Shown: piece after piece, positions 44,856-57,500 of the stretch | How positions within the stretch are numbered: the first letter of the stretch is position 1 | Layout: the number at the start of each line of letters is the position of its first letter | Assembly: GCA_037693485.1 (NCBI GenBank) | Contig: CM075354.1 | Span: forward strand, 63,845,501-63,909,500 | DNA length: 64,000 nucleotides | Source: Kitagawia praeruptora | Taxonomy: Eukaryota; Streptophyta; Magnoliopsida; Apiales; Apiaceae | Reading direction: 5' to 3' | The notes under the pieces: model-generated | Told to the model about the DNA's origin: nothing | Seen by the model: the letters and a program-made list of their open reading frames with translations, nothing else | Databases searched by the model: none | Translations under genes and position numbers: made by a program

Positions 44856-46130
44856 TTATACATAATAAATCTTCAGGTTCAGAGCATGCCAAGTTCGTGG
44901 CACTTCGTTCCCATCCAACGTCTCCAACTTGTATGACCCTCGTCCTAGTGTCTTCCTGACTCGATATTGTCCTTCCCAGTTAGGGGCTAGCTTTCCCTTT
45001 TGGCCAACTCCAGAAGCCTCTATCTTTCTCAGAACCAAGTCACCTTGCTGGAAGAACCTCTCCTTAACCCTATGGTTGTAGTAAAAGGATGCCTTCTTCT
45101 GATGCTCCACATTCTTGGCGTTTGTCTCGTCCCTGATTTCATCAATTAGATCCAGGGCGAGCCTCATGCCTTCTTCATTGGTTTCTGGTTCGTATGCCTC
45201 AACTCTAGGTGATGCATGCATAATCTCCAAGGGCACAACTGCCTCGGCTCCGTAAGCCAGCAAAAATGGGGTTGCTCCAGTTGTCACTTTACAAGTGGTG
45301 CGATATGCCCATAGTATAGGCAATAACTCATCCACCCAAGTGTTCCTTGAGCGTTCAACTCTTTTCTTTAGTCCATCAAGGATTATTCGGTTAGCTACCT
45401 CGGCCTGCCCATTAGCTTGTGGGTGTGCTACTGAAGTAAAACGAAGCTCAATAGAATTTTCTTCGCAATATTTTTAAACTCTTCATTGTTGAACTGTGTC
45501 CCATTATCTGTTACAAGGATTCGTGGGATTCCATATCTGCAGATGATGTTCTCCCAAAAGAACTGGGCAACTTGTTTGGTGGTTATCTTGGCTAGAGGCT
45601 TAGCCTCAATCCACTTAGTGAAGTAGTCAATGGCCACTATCAAAAACTTCCTTTGTGTTGATGCTACAGGGAAAGGACCAAGTATATCCATCCCCCACAT
45701 TGCAAATGGGATAGGAGAGCTAACCGATGTTAACATCTCAGGTGGCTGCCTTACAACTGGAGCATGCTTCTTGCACCTATCACGCCGCTTGACATAATTT
45801 TGTGCGTCGTCCAACATCTCTAGCCAGTAAAATCCCAAATGAGTAATCTTATGAGCTAAAGCCCTGCCCCCCAAGTGCTGCCCACAGATACCTTCATGAA
45901 CTTCCTCCAAAGCTTTATTTGCCTCTTGGGGCCTTAAACACTTCAAGTAAGGGACGACAAAAGACCTTTTGTAGAGGATGCCTTCAATCAAGGCGTATCT
46001 CAATGCTCTTACTGACAGCTTTCGTGCCTCTAAGGCATTTTCAGGGAGCTAGCCGGTTTCGAGGTGAGCTTTGATGGGATCCATCCAGCAGCTTCCTTTA
46101 TCAATTGGTGCCACCAACTTCGAGTTAATG
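44856..46130 (-). pseudogene. Tat integrase, frameshifted
   Basis: The minus strand reads APTINSKLVAPIDKGSCWMD, a stop, then ALIEGILYKRSFVVPYLKCL (RT-integrase connection). The zinc-binding region follows (HLGGRALAHKITHLGFYW), in which the first Cys of the CxxC pair reads Arg (VKRRDRC). The catalytic core has both Asp residues: GMDILGPFPVAS (about 45690) and VTDNGTQFNNEEF (about 45505). A frameshift near 45470, in an A-rich run, moves the Glu motif (HPQANGQAEVANR, about 45410) to another frame. The C-terminal part reads GATPFLLAYGAEAVVPLEI and LAPNWEGQYRVRKTLGRGSY and ends at 44856. It cannot encode an active integrase as it stands. Confidence 0.9.
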
Positions 46131-46140
46131 GTCGGGGCCT

Positions 46141-46587
46141 TCAAGATCTGGTTTTTCCAATCAGATGGGCGAATATCTTATTCACCAGTCGTTGGTAAGT
46201 AGCTCCTGCATTCTTTAGTCCAAAAGCCATAACAAGATAGCAGAAAACACCAAAGTCAGTTATGAAAGATACCTTTGGGATGTCATCCCTGTGCATCTTA
46301 ATCTGATTGTAACCGCTGAACCCGTCCATGAAGCTCAACATCTCATGTCCAGCTGTGGCATCTATCAACATGTCTATCCTTGGTAGGGGAAAGCAATCCT
46401 TTGGACAAGCGTCATTCAGATCAGTAAAGTCAATACACATCCTCCACTTCCCATTCGCCTTCTTGACCATTACAGGGTTAGCTAACCATTCGGGAAACTG
46501 AATCTCTTCAATGAACCCAGCCTCTAAGAGCTTATCAACCTCTTGCTTAATGGCCTCTTGCCTTTCAGGAGCAAAATTCCTCTTCTT
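46141..46587 (-). pseudogene. Tat reverse transcriptase, N-terminal part only
   Basis: After an in-frame TAG following DPNRKKIK (46588), the frame reads KKRNFAPERQEAIKQEVDKL, LANPVMVKKANGKWRMCIDF, PLPRIDMLIDATAGHEMLSF, DGFSGYNQIKMHRDD, FGLKNAGATYQRLVNKIFAH and stops. The catalytic YxDD box, thumb and whole RNase H are missing: the next readable sequence is the connection to integrase. An internal deletion near 46141 removed them. Confidence 0.9.
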
Positions 46588-49233
46588 CTATTTTATCTTC
46601 TTCCGGTTAGGATCAACATTCAACTTATGAGTTATGAGTTGGGGATCAATCCCTGGCATATCAGCAGCAGTCCAAGCAAACACGTCACTGTTCTCTTGCA
46701 AAAATGTCGTCAACCTGCCCTTCAAGGGTTCCTTCAGCAAAGCTCCTATGTAAGTAACTTTCTCGGGGTCGCCCAACTCTAGAGGTATGGGGATCAACTC
46801 CTTTGCTGGCTTCCCTCGGTGTTCATCATCACCACGGACATCCATGTCTTCAATTGGGAGTACCTGCCCCCCGACTCCGTCAACTCTTAACGCAGACACA
46901 TAACAACTTCTTGCCATCTTCTGGTCACCTTTTTGTTCTCCAACACCATTCCGGGTTGGAAACTTAATCTTCATGTGGTAAGTGGAGGCAACAGCCTTGA
47001 ACGCATGAAGTCCAGTTCTTCCCAGGATCGCATTATAAGTCGAGGATGCCTTGATTACCAAAAAAATCAACATCTGAGTAGCTTCCTTAGGTTCTTGTCC
47101 AATTGTCATGGGCAACTGGATATTACCCTCAACCTTAGACTCAACTCCATTGAATCCGTAGATGGGCATGTTGGTTGAGGTCAACTGAGAATCAGTGTAT
47201 CCCATTTTTACAAACGCATCATGAAACAAAATATCCACAAAAGCTCCGTTGTCTATCAAGACTCGCTTCACCTCTGAGTTTCTAATTACAGGAGTTATGA
47301 CCAACGGGTCGTCATGGGGGAACTTCACCCCTTCAAGGTCAGAATCATCAAAACCAATCACTGTTTCAGTCCTAGCACGTTTCAGGGCCTCTCCCACGAT
47401 GTGCATCACCTCTCTGGCATACGCCTTCCGAGAGTTTCGAGTTGTACCGGCCGCTGTCGGGCCTTCCCAAATCATGTTGATAACTGGCCCTCTAGGCTGT
47501 GGGTTACGATCACGATCGTTATCCCTTCTGTCATTGTCTCTCCTTTCGTAATCCCTCCTTTGGGTTCCACGATCCTCACCCTTAGTGAATTTGTTCAGTT
47601 TTCCTTTGCGAATTAAGAACTCAATCTCATCCTTCAATTGCCTAGAATCATCTGTATCATGCCCCACATCTTGATGGAACCTACAGTATTGCTCCTTGTC
47701 TCTTTTTGCGGGGTCACCGCTGAGTGGCTTCGGCCATCGAAAGTCCTTATCCTTCTCAATCTCTAGCAAGATTTGACTCCTAGGAGCATTCAACCTTGCA
47801 TAGTCAGAAAACCTTGGTCCAAGATTCTTTTTTGGTGCTGATTCAGAGTCTTTGCTAGTACGGGGATACTTGTCCCTAGCATCATACTCCTGATCCTGCT
47901 TTCGCTTCTTGGAGTCGTTGTTATCTCGACCATTGCTTACTGTGACCTCCTTCTTTATACTATCCTCAGCCTTGATATATTTGTCAGCCCTTCGTTGGAG
48001 CTCAGCCATATTCTCGGGAGGATGCTTAGCCAATGACCTTTTAAAGTATAAGTCGGTGGTGCCATGCTCCAAGGCTACCATTGCCACCTTATTCTCTAAA
48101 TCAGTGATGTTCAAAGTCTCCTTAGTGAACCTCTTAAGGTAATCTCTCAGATTTTCATTCTTTCCTTGCACCGCATACATAAGAGATGCAGAGCTTTTCT
48201 CATGCACTCTCCCGCTGATAAACTGGCTAACAAAGGCAGCACTTAACTCCTTGAAAGAGGCAATCGAGTTTGCAGGCAATCGGCTGTACCATCTTTGAGC
48301 CATGCCTGATAAAGTTTGAGGGAACGCCCTACACTTTAAGGCGTCACTAGCAGGTTGCAGCAACAGTGCATTCGAGAACGTCCTAACATGGTTTGCGGGA
48401 TCACCCGTTCCATCATAAGCCTTAATTGTTGGCATCTTAAACTTCTTTGAGATACGAGCATTCATCACCTCCTCAGTGAATGGGGGCGTGGGATCATCAG
48501 GATCCCCAAGTGGCATCAGATCCTTGGGATTGCTCTTAGGGATTTCAACCCTTGTTGTTTTCCCAATTGGGGCGTCGGCCCTTCTCTGCCTTCTTGAAGA
48601 CCCCTCTAGATCTATAAAGGGAATCGGTCCTGAGGTTGGAGGAGGCTGGGTTTGATTCAACCTAGCTTGTTCTCTGGCAATATCTTCCTTTATCCTTAAA
48701 ATCTCGGCCTCATAAGCCTTGATTCTTTCAGCAGCTGTCAAGGGGGGTCCATCATGGATAGTTTATGTTCTCCTTCTTCGCTCTCTACTAGCACGTCGCC
48801 TTCTCGGGGCTTCATCACGATCATCATCAGTCGATGAATCGTCAGTATAGGGGCCAGAGTAGTCAAGATACTCTCGATCTCTGATTTGCAAGGCATGACC
48901 ACTGGGTCCAGGAGGGTAATTAGGCAGGCCATACATCGGGTTGGTATTCTTGGGGAGATCCGTAGTATGGATCTGTTCTCCTGGTGGTGGGCGGTTAGGA
49001 TCAACTAAAGGAGAAACCAGCGTCTGAAGGGAGCTGGTTCCCGGGTGGATGACCATAGGTAACGTCCTCTCGGCATGGGGATTCGTCCCTGGAGGTTGAG
49101 AAACCTGAGCTTGAGTAATCGCCCCTGTGGCTGGGGGTACCTGCTCAGTGACAGGCGGAGCGGAGCTTAGGGGCAGAGCCTCAGTAGTGATTGGCTCTGT
49201 AGTGATTAGTGTTGTTCTTCGTGTTTGAACCAT
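46588..49233 (-). pseudogene. Tat gag-protease, one internal stop
   Basis: The ATG at 49233 opens MVQTRRTTLITTEPITTEAL, 33 bp from the primer-binding site. A TAA at 48765-48763 interrupts, and the same frame resumes with LTAAERIKAYEAEILRIKED. A typical GAG core follows (KAYDGTGDPANHVRTFSNAL, CRAFPQTLSGMAQRWYSRLP, SASLMYAVQGKNENLRDYLK). A knuckle-like segment YCRFHQDVGHDTDDS has Ser where the last Cys is expected. The protease appears as RVLIDNGAFVDILFHDAFVK with DNG in place of the usual D-S/T-G, and NAILGRTGLHAFKAVASTYH downstream. GAG and protease would be one polypeptide; the TAA now splits it. Confidence 0.92.
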
Positions 49234-49248
49234 GGTTGATGTCTTCGT

Positions 49249-49266
49249 CCCACAGACGACGCCAAA
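49249..49266 (-). promoter_or_regulatory. Primer-binding site of the Tat element
   Basis: TTTGGCGTCGTCTGTGGG directly follows the 5-prime LTR on the minus strand. It matches the TGGCGCCGTC-type primer sites of plant Ty3 elements with one likely C-to-T change. Confidence 0.7.
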
Positions 49267-49784
49267 TGTTGTGGAATAAAAACTAGGTTATTAGATTGCG
49301 GCTAGGGTTTGCTGTATTTAATGCTAGGGTTCGTGAGCTTCGTGCTTTAATGGCTGCTCTCGTGTTCGTGGCTGAATCTGCCCTCACAAGATTCCTACGT
49401 ACTTTGATTCGTATCAAAGATCAAGCCAAAAACGTAGTTCTAGGATGAGGGGTCAGACCCTTTATATAGGCTGAGACGCCTTAGAGTCGTGGTAGAATTA
49501 GGTGACTTGGTGAGCAAGTCACCGCCTTGAGGAAGGTTCTAGACTCCTTCGTTGCAGGAATCAGTTTCCTTGTTGAAGTAGGTGCCTTGGAGGCTAAGTC
49601 AGGCAGGAGTAATATCCTTATTTGACTCTTATTGCTGAGCTGGTTATTACCCTTAATATTAATTACGAAATTAATATTATAAATAGGGTTTGGGCCCATT
49701 TAATGGGCCCCACGTTTTGACCATATTGGGCCTAATTAATGCCACATTAAATATGTCTTTAGGGCTTATTTTTAACCCGTATCA
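49267..49784 (-). repeat. 5-prime LTR of the Tat-type element
   Basis: 518 bp; TATATAGG within it is a candidate TATA region for either strand. It is followed by the target duplication CAATC. Confidence 0.95.
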
Positions 49785-49789
49785 CAATC

Positions 49790-50404
49790 ACAATATAAAG
49801 TATTCTCTACATTAATTCCACATAGACATATATTATGTCTTTGCATGAAGACACGTATGACTAAATGGTGCAATGGTATGAACGTGCGTAAATTAGTTGA
49901 GAGTCTCTACTTCAATTCCTACTAATTACATTTTTTTAGTAAACCATAAATATGGGGGTAAATTAGTCATTTCATCATGATTAGATTGTCTCACGATGCA
50001 TGGGCTTCTATTAAATATGATAAAATATTTTTTTATAATAAAATTAACATGGGCTTCTTTTAAATATGTTATAATATTTTCTTATGATAAAATTAAATTT
50101 TTATCTAATTTTTTAATTTAATATTTATTTCAATTTTATTTTAGTTAAAAAATTAAGTACTGTTTAGAACTAATAATTTATATTTTTATTTTATTTTTTG
50201 TTAATAGAATTTTAACCTTGGCTATTTATTAAATTAACAGAAATATGAAATATTCTTTTGTGTTAAATTTAGCAATTCTCATCGATTTATTAAAATTTAA
50301 TAATCACTATTATTTGTATAGTTGAATTAATAAATCAAATTATAAATAGTTATCTGATTTAGTTATTACAACTTTAGTATAGATCTCTGTTCTAAAAAGA
50401 ATAA
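49790..50404. other. AT-rich intergenic DNA
   Basis: The first part completes the tandem repeat interrupted by the Tat element. The rest has no recognisable gene. A weak tRNA-like stretch near 49857-49935 is not called. Confidence 0.35.
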
Positions 50405-50757
50405 ATGTTAAAAATAACAATTTTTTAAGTGAAGTTAACAAAAATATCAATTTCTAGGTGCATTGGCTGAAAATACCGGATTAGATAAGCATTTCCAAGT
50501 TGGGTATCCCATTTTGTATAAGATACCCAACTCAGAAATGGGTATCTTAAAAAAAAAATTAAAAAAAATGTAGATACGCATTTGCCATTTGGGTATCACA
50601 TATGGGATACCCAACTTGCAAATGCGTATCATATGTATTTTGAATACCCATGTTGTAAATGCGTATCCAATCCGGTATTTTCAGCCATCTCCTTCCAGAA
50701 TTGTTATTTTCGTGATGAACTTTTACAAAATGGTTATTTTTAACCATTACCCTTCTA
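50405..50757. mobile_element. MITE with ~95-bp inverted ends
   Basis: Left arm 50405-50495 and right arm 50655-50757 are imperfect inverted copies. Both include GGCTGAAAATACCGGATT(A/G)GATA and a GTTAAAAATAAC outer part. The interior repeats GGGTATC/GATACCC motifs, so the transcript could fold into a long hairpin. No coding sequence. Confidence 0.75.
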
Positions 50758-51172
50758 AAAAGCGGTCTAAGCGGCCGCCTAGGCGGTTTTGAAGGCCTAA
50801 ACGCTTTGATTAGTACAAAATCGGGGAATTAAGCGTTTTTCAGGGGATTAAGCGGGTTTAGGCGGGATTAAGCGGGTTTAGGCGGGATTAAGCGGATTTA
50901 TGGGGGATTTAGGCGGGGATTAAGCAGGTTTGACCAAATTTTGACCCTTTAATTAATTTTTAAAAATTTTTTTTTTACATATTTTTCAAATTTCATATTA
51001 TAAATTAATATATATAATAAACATATATAATTAAAATAATTAAATTAAATATGTATATATTCACAATCCGGTTAATGACCCGTTTAAAATTTCGCCTAGG
51101 CGTCCGCTTAACCGCTTAAACGCTAAAAGGTCATTTCACCGCTTAGAACCGCTTACCACTTTTTAGAACACG
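50751..51172. mobile_element. MITE with GCCTAGGCG and TTAAGCGGG repeats
   Basis: The ends are inverted: TTCTAAAAAGCGGTCTAAGCGG at the left, and TTCTAAAAAGTGGTAAGCGG on the other strand at the right. GCCTAGGCG occurs near both ends. A ~20-bp minisatellite (GGGATTAAGCGGGTTTAGGC) repeats three to four times at 50835-50920. It overlaps the end of the previous MITE by a few bases. Confidence 0.7.
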
Positions 51173-51229
51173 GGTATAGATAGGTCGATAAAGATATAAA
51201 GATGTACTTGTCAAAAAAAATTATAAGTA

Positions 51230-51410
51230 ATCCTCATGGGGTGTCTAAGATGGTTGAGCAGTGGCGTTTAAGGCTTAATGCCTTGAGATCACGAGTTCGA
51301 TTCTCCGGAACATCCCGAGATTAAGTGGGCTACTATGCTCGGGGATATGAGTGTGCTAGTATTCCCTCCGGATTAGTCGAGGTGTATGGACACCGGATTA
51401 TAAAAAAAAT
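51230..51410 (+). mobile_element. tRNA-derived SINE
   Basis: The 181-bp unit starts ATCCTCATGGGGTGTCTAAG. It contains an A-box-like TGGTTGAGCAGTGG and a B box GAGTTCGATTC at the right spacing, and ends in an A-rich tail. It is flanked by an exact 11-bp duplication AATTATAAGTA (51219-51229 and 51411-51421). Complete, with a Pol III promoter and no coding capacity. It lies about 240 bp upstream of the MEMO1 start codon. Confidence 0.88.
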
Positions 51411-51560
51411 AATTATAAGTATGTACATGTAAGACCGATATTAGTTCCAAATTGGTTTAAATTATAATAATTGAACTATTGCTTCCGGTACCCCAACTCT
51501 CCAACTTTTTTTTACTTTCTCATCGGAATCATATTCTCTTGCTTTTTCATAATATATTTT

Positions 51561-51587
51561 TATAAAAAATATATTATAAAATATAAA
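51561..51587 (+). promoter_or_regulatory. TATA region of the MEMO1 gene
   Basis: An AT-only run with TATAAAAAAT and TATAAAATATAAA lies 65-90 bp upstream of the ATG. It is the best candidate core promoter, but it is not unique in such AT-rich DNA. Confidence 0.4.
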
Positions 51588-51651
51588 CACAGAGTGAATT
51601 GAAGTAGAGATACAAGAAGAAAGGAAGTGCATTTGAATTAGTGGTGGTGAT

Positions 51652-54451
51652 ATGGAGAAAATCAGAAGAGCATCTCACGCTGGTTCTTGGTACTCCGATA
51701 ATCGTAAGTTGTATCTTTATGTGCATCTATATATCCACTTTATGTAACTTCAGTTTTTTATTGTGAATAAATTGTGTAAAATTTTGTGTATGCTTATTAT
51801 TTGTTGAAATTTGTGGTTAGTAGTGTTGTTTGGGATTTTAATTTTGAATTGATTAAGGGTTTTAGTGGATTGAGTTTGCTGCTGGTTTTGTCCATTTTTC
51901 GGTGTTGATCAATTAGTTTTATGGTGGGTGCATTGGGTAGATTGATAGTGGAAAAGCTGTCCCAATCTATATAATTATACACACTCGGGGAGGGGTATTC
52001 ACTAGGCTACGATGTGGGATTTTACCGATTTATACGTTTAAGAAAGTTTACATTATAATGAGGGTGTAGTATGTGTTGGTTATGTCATAATTCCGAAAAC
52101 CTATGATTAGGTTGAGGAGACGTTTGTACTTTCGTGGTCTAATCTTTAGGTCCATGATCCATATTTTCGAGCAAACTATTACTTCCGTTTTTTTTTTATC
52201 TTTTCAACTTGGGGAACTTCTTTGTTGGATAGGGTTTTTAGAGGGGTTTACATTTCAAATTTGAAATGCATTACTGATTTAATATTATGAATGTGCCTTG
52301 CATATACTTTGTTAAAATACCAAAAGCCGTGCCAAGTTGCATTTTATGCCGTCAATGGTAATCATTAATCTTTATTATAAGTTAATTTCCTGGCTCTTGG
52401 GCTAAAACAGTTGTGTTGAAGCTGGTCTGATAAATAAAAGAAAGATCTGGCATGTGCATCATAGTGATGCTTGGACAGGCAAGATTAAACCCTGTACTTG
52501 ATTTGATCTACTCTAAGTTAAGCCAATTGTTAAACGTGTGATGGTGAAGATATGTGCTATATAAGTTGTGCATCAAGGTATGCTTGCATTTGCATTTTAG
52601 ATCAGCAATGTTGAACACCGGTTATTTTAATTACTTTTCTGTCTACCTTATTGGTTCGATATTATACAAATCGTATTTTCTTTTTATTAAACACTTTTGC
52701 GCCCAATCATCTTTGTTGTAAGAGTCGTTGGTTGTTGGAAAATGGCTGTTTTTTAAAAATAAGATGACATCTTTGCATTTTCTTCTTTCATCAGCAAAAA
52801 AATTAGCAGAAGAGCTAGATGAATGGCTTGTAGCTTCTGGCATCCCTAAATCTCCAGATGTGAGAGGTGTTATTGCACCGTAAGTAACATATCCCAAATT
52901 TACACTTTTGTACGATTTCACTTTTCTCAGCTCATTTTTTATATTTTTCTGCTGTGGAATTGAATCCACTAGTCATGCAGGTTACTCTTATTCAGGACGT
53001 GCAGCAGCTTATGCATTTGGGAACATTGAACCAAGTAACATGTGAGTTTATTTTCGTTTGATGCATCTTTTGATACGTTTAAACAAATTTGAGATAAACT
53101 ATTTCCTTACTAACTTGTGAGGAGCTGTTTCTTTTTTCTTCTTTCAGTACTCGGGTTTTCCTTCTTGGTCCATCTCACCACTATTACACTCCAAGATGTG
53201 CTCTCAGCCAAGCTACTGTATACCGTACACCAGTTGGAGACTTGCCTATAGATGTTGAAGGTATATGGTTCCTTCGTTCTTGATTTAACTCTTTTACAAG
53301 ATACACACCTGATCAATGGTGTGAACCTGTGCCTTCCCCGGCCCCCTTTGTATGTTAGTTCTTTTATGCTACCTACCCAATTAAATTAATTCACTTTTTG
53401 GCTTTGTTATCTACTAGTCATCGAAGAACTAAAAGCTACTGGGAAATTTGAAATGATGGATCTTCAAGTGGATGAAGCGGAACATAGCATGGAAATGCAC
53501 CTTCCATATCTTGCTAGAGTCTTCCACGGGTTCGTACTCAATAATCTAATGTCATGTTAGTTGCTCATTTCTGACTTTTCAAGATTATAAGAATGCAGGT
53601 ATAAAATAAAAGTTGTCCCAATCTTGGTCGGTGCTTTGAATGCTGAAAATGAAGCTCTATTTGGAAGATTACTGGCCAAATATGTGGATGACCCCACTAA
53701 TTTCTTTTCTGTGTCCTCGGACTTCTGCCACTGGGGATCACGGTATGTTCCCTTGGCTTAATTGTTCTGTCAACATCAGCTTTGTTGATAGTGCTGAATT
53801 TTATCAGTGCATATTTAAATATTACCCAGATACTTTTATATCTTCATATGTATTTAAATTTTTATCTTTTTACACAGATGGAGCGTTTTTTTTCTTTCAA
53901 TACGCGTCAGTCATGTTTTCTGGGATTTTGTTTTTCAATTAAAGCTAAAATCTTATGGAACTTAAACTTTATAGAAAATTATGACTCTGAAGCTAAAGGA
54001 AAGTACTTTACATTGATGTCTACTTTCTAGTAATTATCAACCAGTGTCCTTATTTGACTGAACTGCCACGATTACGATTCTAGATGTATTTAGTAATCTT
54101 CTTACCTAAATTTTTTTGAAACACTTAATTAATTACAACTAATTATCTTGAACACAGAATAAAATAGTAGAGTAAGAATTTCTTAATTTCTTGTTTCCCC
54201 ATCACATGTCGTGGTGCATTTTCATATCTTCAATGGTATATATAGTTTTTGGATGCCCTTACTTCCTCTCCCTTGTAGTTTCCATGTAATCCTAGTCTTT
54301 TGTCTTTATATTTATATGTACATATGCATATGAGTAAATGTGAGTTAAATTTGTATGTAGTATGTGTGTATACATATGTGTAGAGTATATCTATGTTTGT
54401 ATGCATTTGTGTAGATGTGTGTGTGTGTGTGAGCGCGTGTGTGCGTGTGTG

Positions 54452-54534
<83 letters not shown>

Positions 54535-57500
54535 CCCAAGGGAATGAATAAGGGCATCCTCTCTTCTCAATATACTTTCATATAAACTACCCTTCAGGTT
54601 GTGCTCATTACTGGATCTATAGTCAGACTACGATCAGTCTTATATCTGTTTAGCAAATCTAAAGTTTCATTCCCATGTCAGTATTTAGGATTATATTTTT
54701 CGTTATGCCTGCAGGTTCAGTTACATGCACTATGACAAGAAACACGGGGCAATTCATAAATCTATTGAGGCACTGGACAGGATGGGAATGGATATAATTG
54801 AAACTGGGGATGCAGATAAATTTAAAAAATATCTGTTGGAGACTGAAAACACTATATGTGGACGCCACCCAATAAGTGTATTTCTTCATGTAAGTGCCTG
54901 ACTTTTTTCCCTTTAAATTTAAATGTTCATTAAGTTGAATAAATAAATCCGACTTATTGTTTTGTTTGTTAATATATGTCTTGTTGTTGCCCATTCAAGT
55001 TAATTATTCTTTAAGTTGCTACTTTGACTGTATATTTGAAAATCGATAAGTGCCTTGTTGTAACACATTACACACTGAACTATTGATGTGAGAAATGGCA
55101 GTTAGCTTATTATGAATTTTACGGGTGCTGTGGTGGTTTGAGAGCTAGCGCACACCACATCCCTGTTATGAGATGCCCATTGGGAAGCCATCTCTATCTC
55201 CGAGTCCCATGTCATCTTTCACTGACCAACTTATAAATCTCCAGACAGTTATATGTTATTGGCCATCATCCCCACCATAACCGTCACCATCATTGCTGTA
55301 ATCATCCTTTCAACTTTATATACTACAACCTCCATCACTGCTATCACCATTGGGACCAACCATCTACGCTTTGCCTATCCTATCTACATCTGTCGTGTTG
55401 AAACTGTCTTCTCTATTCAATCTCCATTGAGCACAATCCTCTGTACCTGCTCCAAGTAGCCACCTTTGAAACTGAAGCTTCTTTTCATGCCTTGCTGTAT
55501 CCAATTCTTACTAGCACCCCCAGAAAATTATTTCAATTCAGGTCTAGTGGATTTGAATCGAATTAGGTTGATTGTGGATATTTCAGAAGTCAATCCATAT
55601 ATACTCTACCTCCCAATTTACTGGATCGGATATCAGATCTTCTAACTAAATAAAGAAAACCAAATCAATGTATAGAAATACTCAAAACATTCCCTGTTAA
55701 CTACAGTTTAGAGTAACATACATGGACTACATTTATATGCATATTTAAACACATTGTCGATTTTGAACCCTTTTTTTTTGCCTAGTCTGATTTTTAAATG
55801 TTGTGATAGAGAATTGCTTTAGTGTGCACCTCAAAATCATGTAAATTAATTATTCTCTATTTCTCTTAATATCATAAAGCTTACAAATATTAATATTAAA
55901 CAAAAACAGTTTATAATAATTAAAATTAATTACACATGATCAAATCTGTATTGTTAACAAATATTAAATAAAAATTTCACTCTGCAATTTGAAGTAAAAT
56001 AAAATAAGTACAGCAACATAATTTAGCAAGCTCTTTAAATCAGTACGATTTGATCATTATAAGATAATCATAGTACATTATTATAGGCTGCATTAGGAGA
56101 GTTATATATATGTATGATGCTTACTGTAATTGGTATTAACGGATTGGATTACACACCCAATCCATGTTTAATTTGGATGGAAGATTTTTATGATGAATCC
56201 ATTTCTGACTAAACAAAGACAAATCATGGTTTAGACGACCCATTATCAAATTGTAACTATGGATTTTTGAACAATTTTTCATAAGCGAGCCAAAACTAAA
56301 CCTTTAAAGACGAATCATGGTTTAGACGACCCATTATCAAATTGTAAGTTGTAACTCTGGATTTTTGAACAATTTTTCATAAGCGAGCCAAAACTAAACC
56401 TTTAAAGGTTGTCAACTAGTCTAAGTTGAAGCTCTAAACCAAGTTTTTTGATGACCAGAAGATCAAGAGTTGGAAAAAGGAGACCAGGGATCTGCCCAAC
56501 GCTTTCAAAATAAATTGGAGAAGTCTTCTATGAGAGGATCAGAGGAGAGAGAGTGCGCATGTGTGTGTCTTTGATTGGAGTTGTTTTGGGTTTAGTGAGG
56601 AAAGCATGTTCATGTTGGACTGTATATGAGTCGAGTCGAACCTTCAAGTGCTCAGGTCTGGCTCGTTAAAATCATATCGAACTCGAGCTTGGATTGAGTC
56701 AAAAATCTTGACTAAGTATGAAATTTTTTGAAAATAAAATAAGTATAAACTTGCAAAGCAATTGCAAAACTTTATGTTCCAACATTATACTATTTATTTA
56801 TATTTTATAGTTTAACATATAAAGTTATTTTATTAATAATTATGAGAGTAATGAATAAATGAAATTAACAAATATGTCAGTTTTCTAGATTATAATACAC
56901 ACATACAATTACAACCTGTGTTAAGAGCTTATTAATTAAATATGTCCATGGGCCTACTTATTGAACTTGTTAACAAGCCTCCTTTTCAAATTTGGCACGA
57001 ACAATCGGGTCACACTCTTCTATGATGAACTTCGGTCTGGCTAAGCTCGGCTCGTTTATGAAACGAACCTTAAATTCATGTTCAAGTTCGGCTCTTTATG
57101 AACTGAGTCGAACTCGAACTGAACACTTCGTCAATGTGTATGCACTCTCATATATAATTTTCTCATTATTGTTTTCGCAAGATTAGGAGCCAAAAGTGAA
57201 CCCTCAGTTTACATTCTCCAACTCTTCAGATAAAGGTTCATATTCCTACATCTTGTCTTGTGTTACGGAGACTGATGCTATGGATACAGTGCCTAGCGGA
57301 TGAAATTTATTAGTGTTAATAGATTTATTACTCAGGAGGAAGGTTTTTCAATCGTAAACGGAGGTCAACTGGTGGACTGTATGGGTAAATGGTATTGATA
57401 ATCTCCATGTATATGTTAAATAAAATTAGCCCTGATCCTCTATTTTATTTGTCTTGACAGAGTGGTGATAGAAGTAAAGTTTTGTGTTGTGCTTATTCCT

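Larger units (their letters stand above)
40383..49784 (-). mobile_element. Tat/Retand-type Ty3 LTR retrotransposon, defective
   Basis: Two 518-bp LTRs (40383-40900 and 49267-49784) start TGATAC and end CCACAACA on the minus strand. They are flanked by a perfect pentamer CAATC (40378-40382, 49785-49789). By eye they differ at 10 sites, eight of them transitions. The minus strand runs 5-prime LTR, primer-binding site TTTGGCGTCGTCTGTGGG, gag-protease, truncated RT, integrase, a long 3-prime region with an antisense gene and minisatellites, a purine tract (AGTTGGGGGGCAAA, 40901-40914) and the 3-prime LTR. Pol is damaged by a stop, a deletion and a frameshift. Confidence 0.95.

Noticed and set aside
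47249..47616. Plus-strand frames of about 100 codons
   Set aside because: They are shadows of the gag-protease frame on the minus strand.
49857..49935. Possible tRNA-derived SINE (TGGTGCAATGG with a TTCAATTCCT block)
   Set aside because: The B box is weak, no A-rich tail or target duplication was found.
51990..52020. Second snRNA-type element (reverse of GATGTGGGA) in MEMO1 intron 1
   Set aside because: No TATA box at the required spacing on the matching strand.
54230..54557. Open frames of Leu-Ser and His-Thr repeats on both strands
   Set aside because: They are translations of the GT/GA microsatellite in MEMO1 intron 6.
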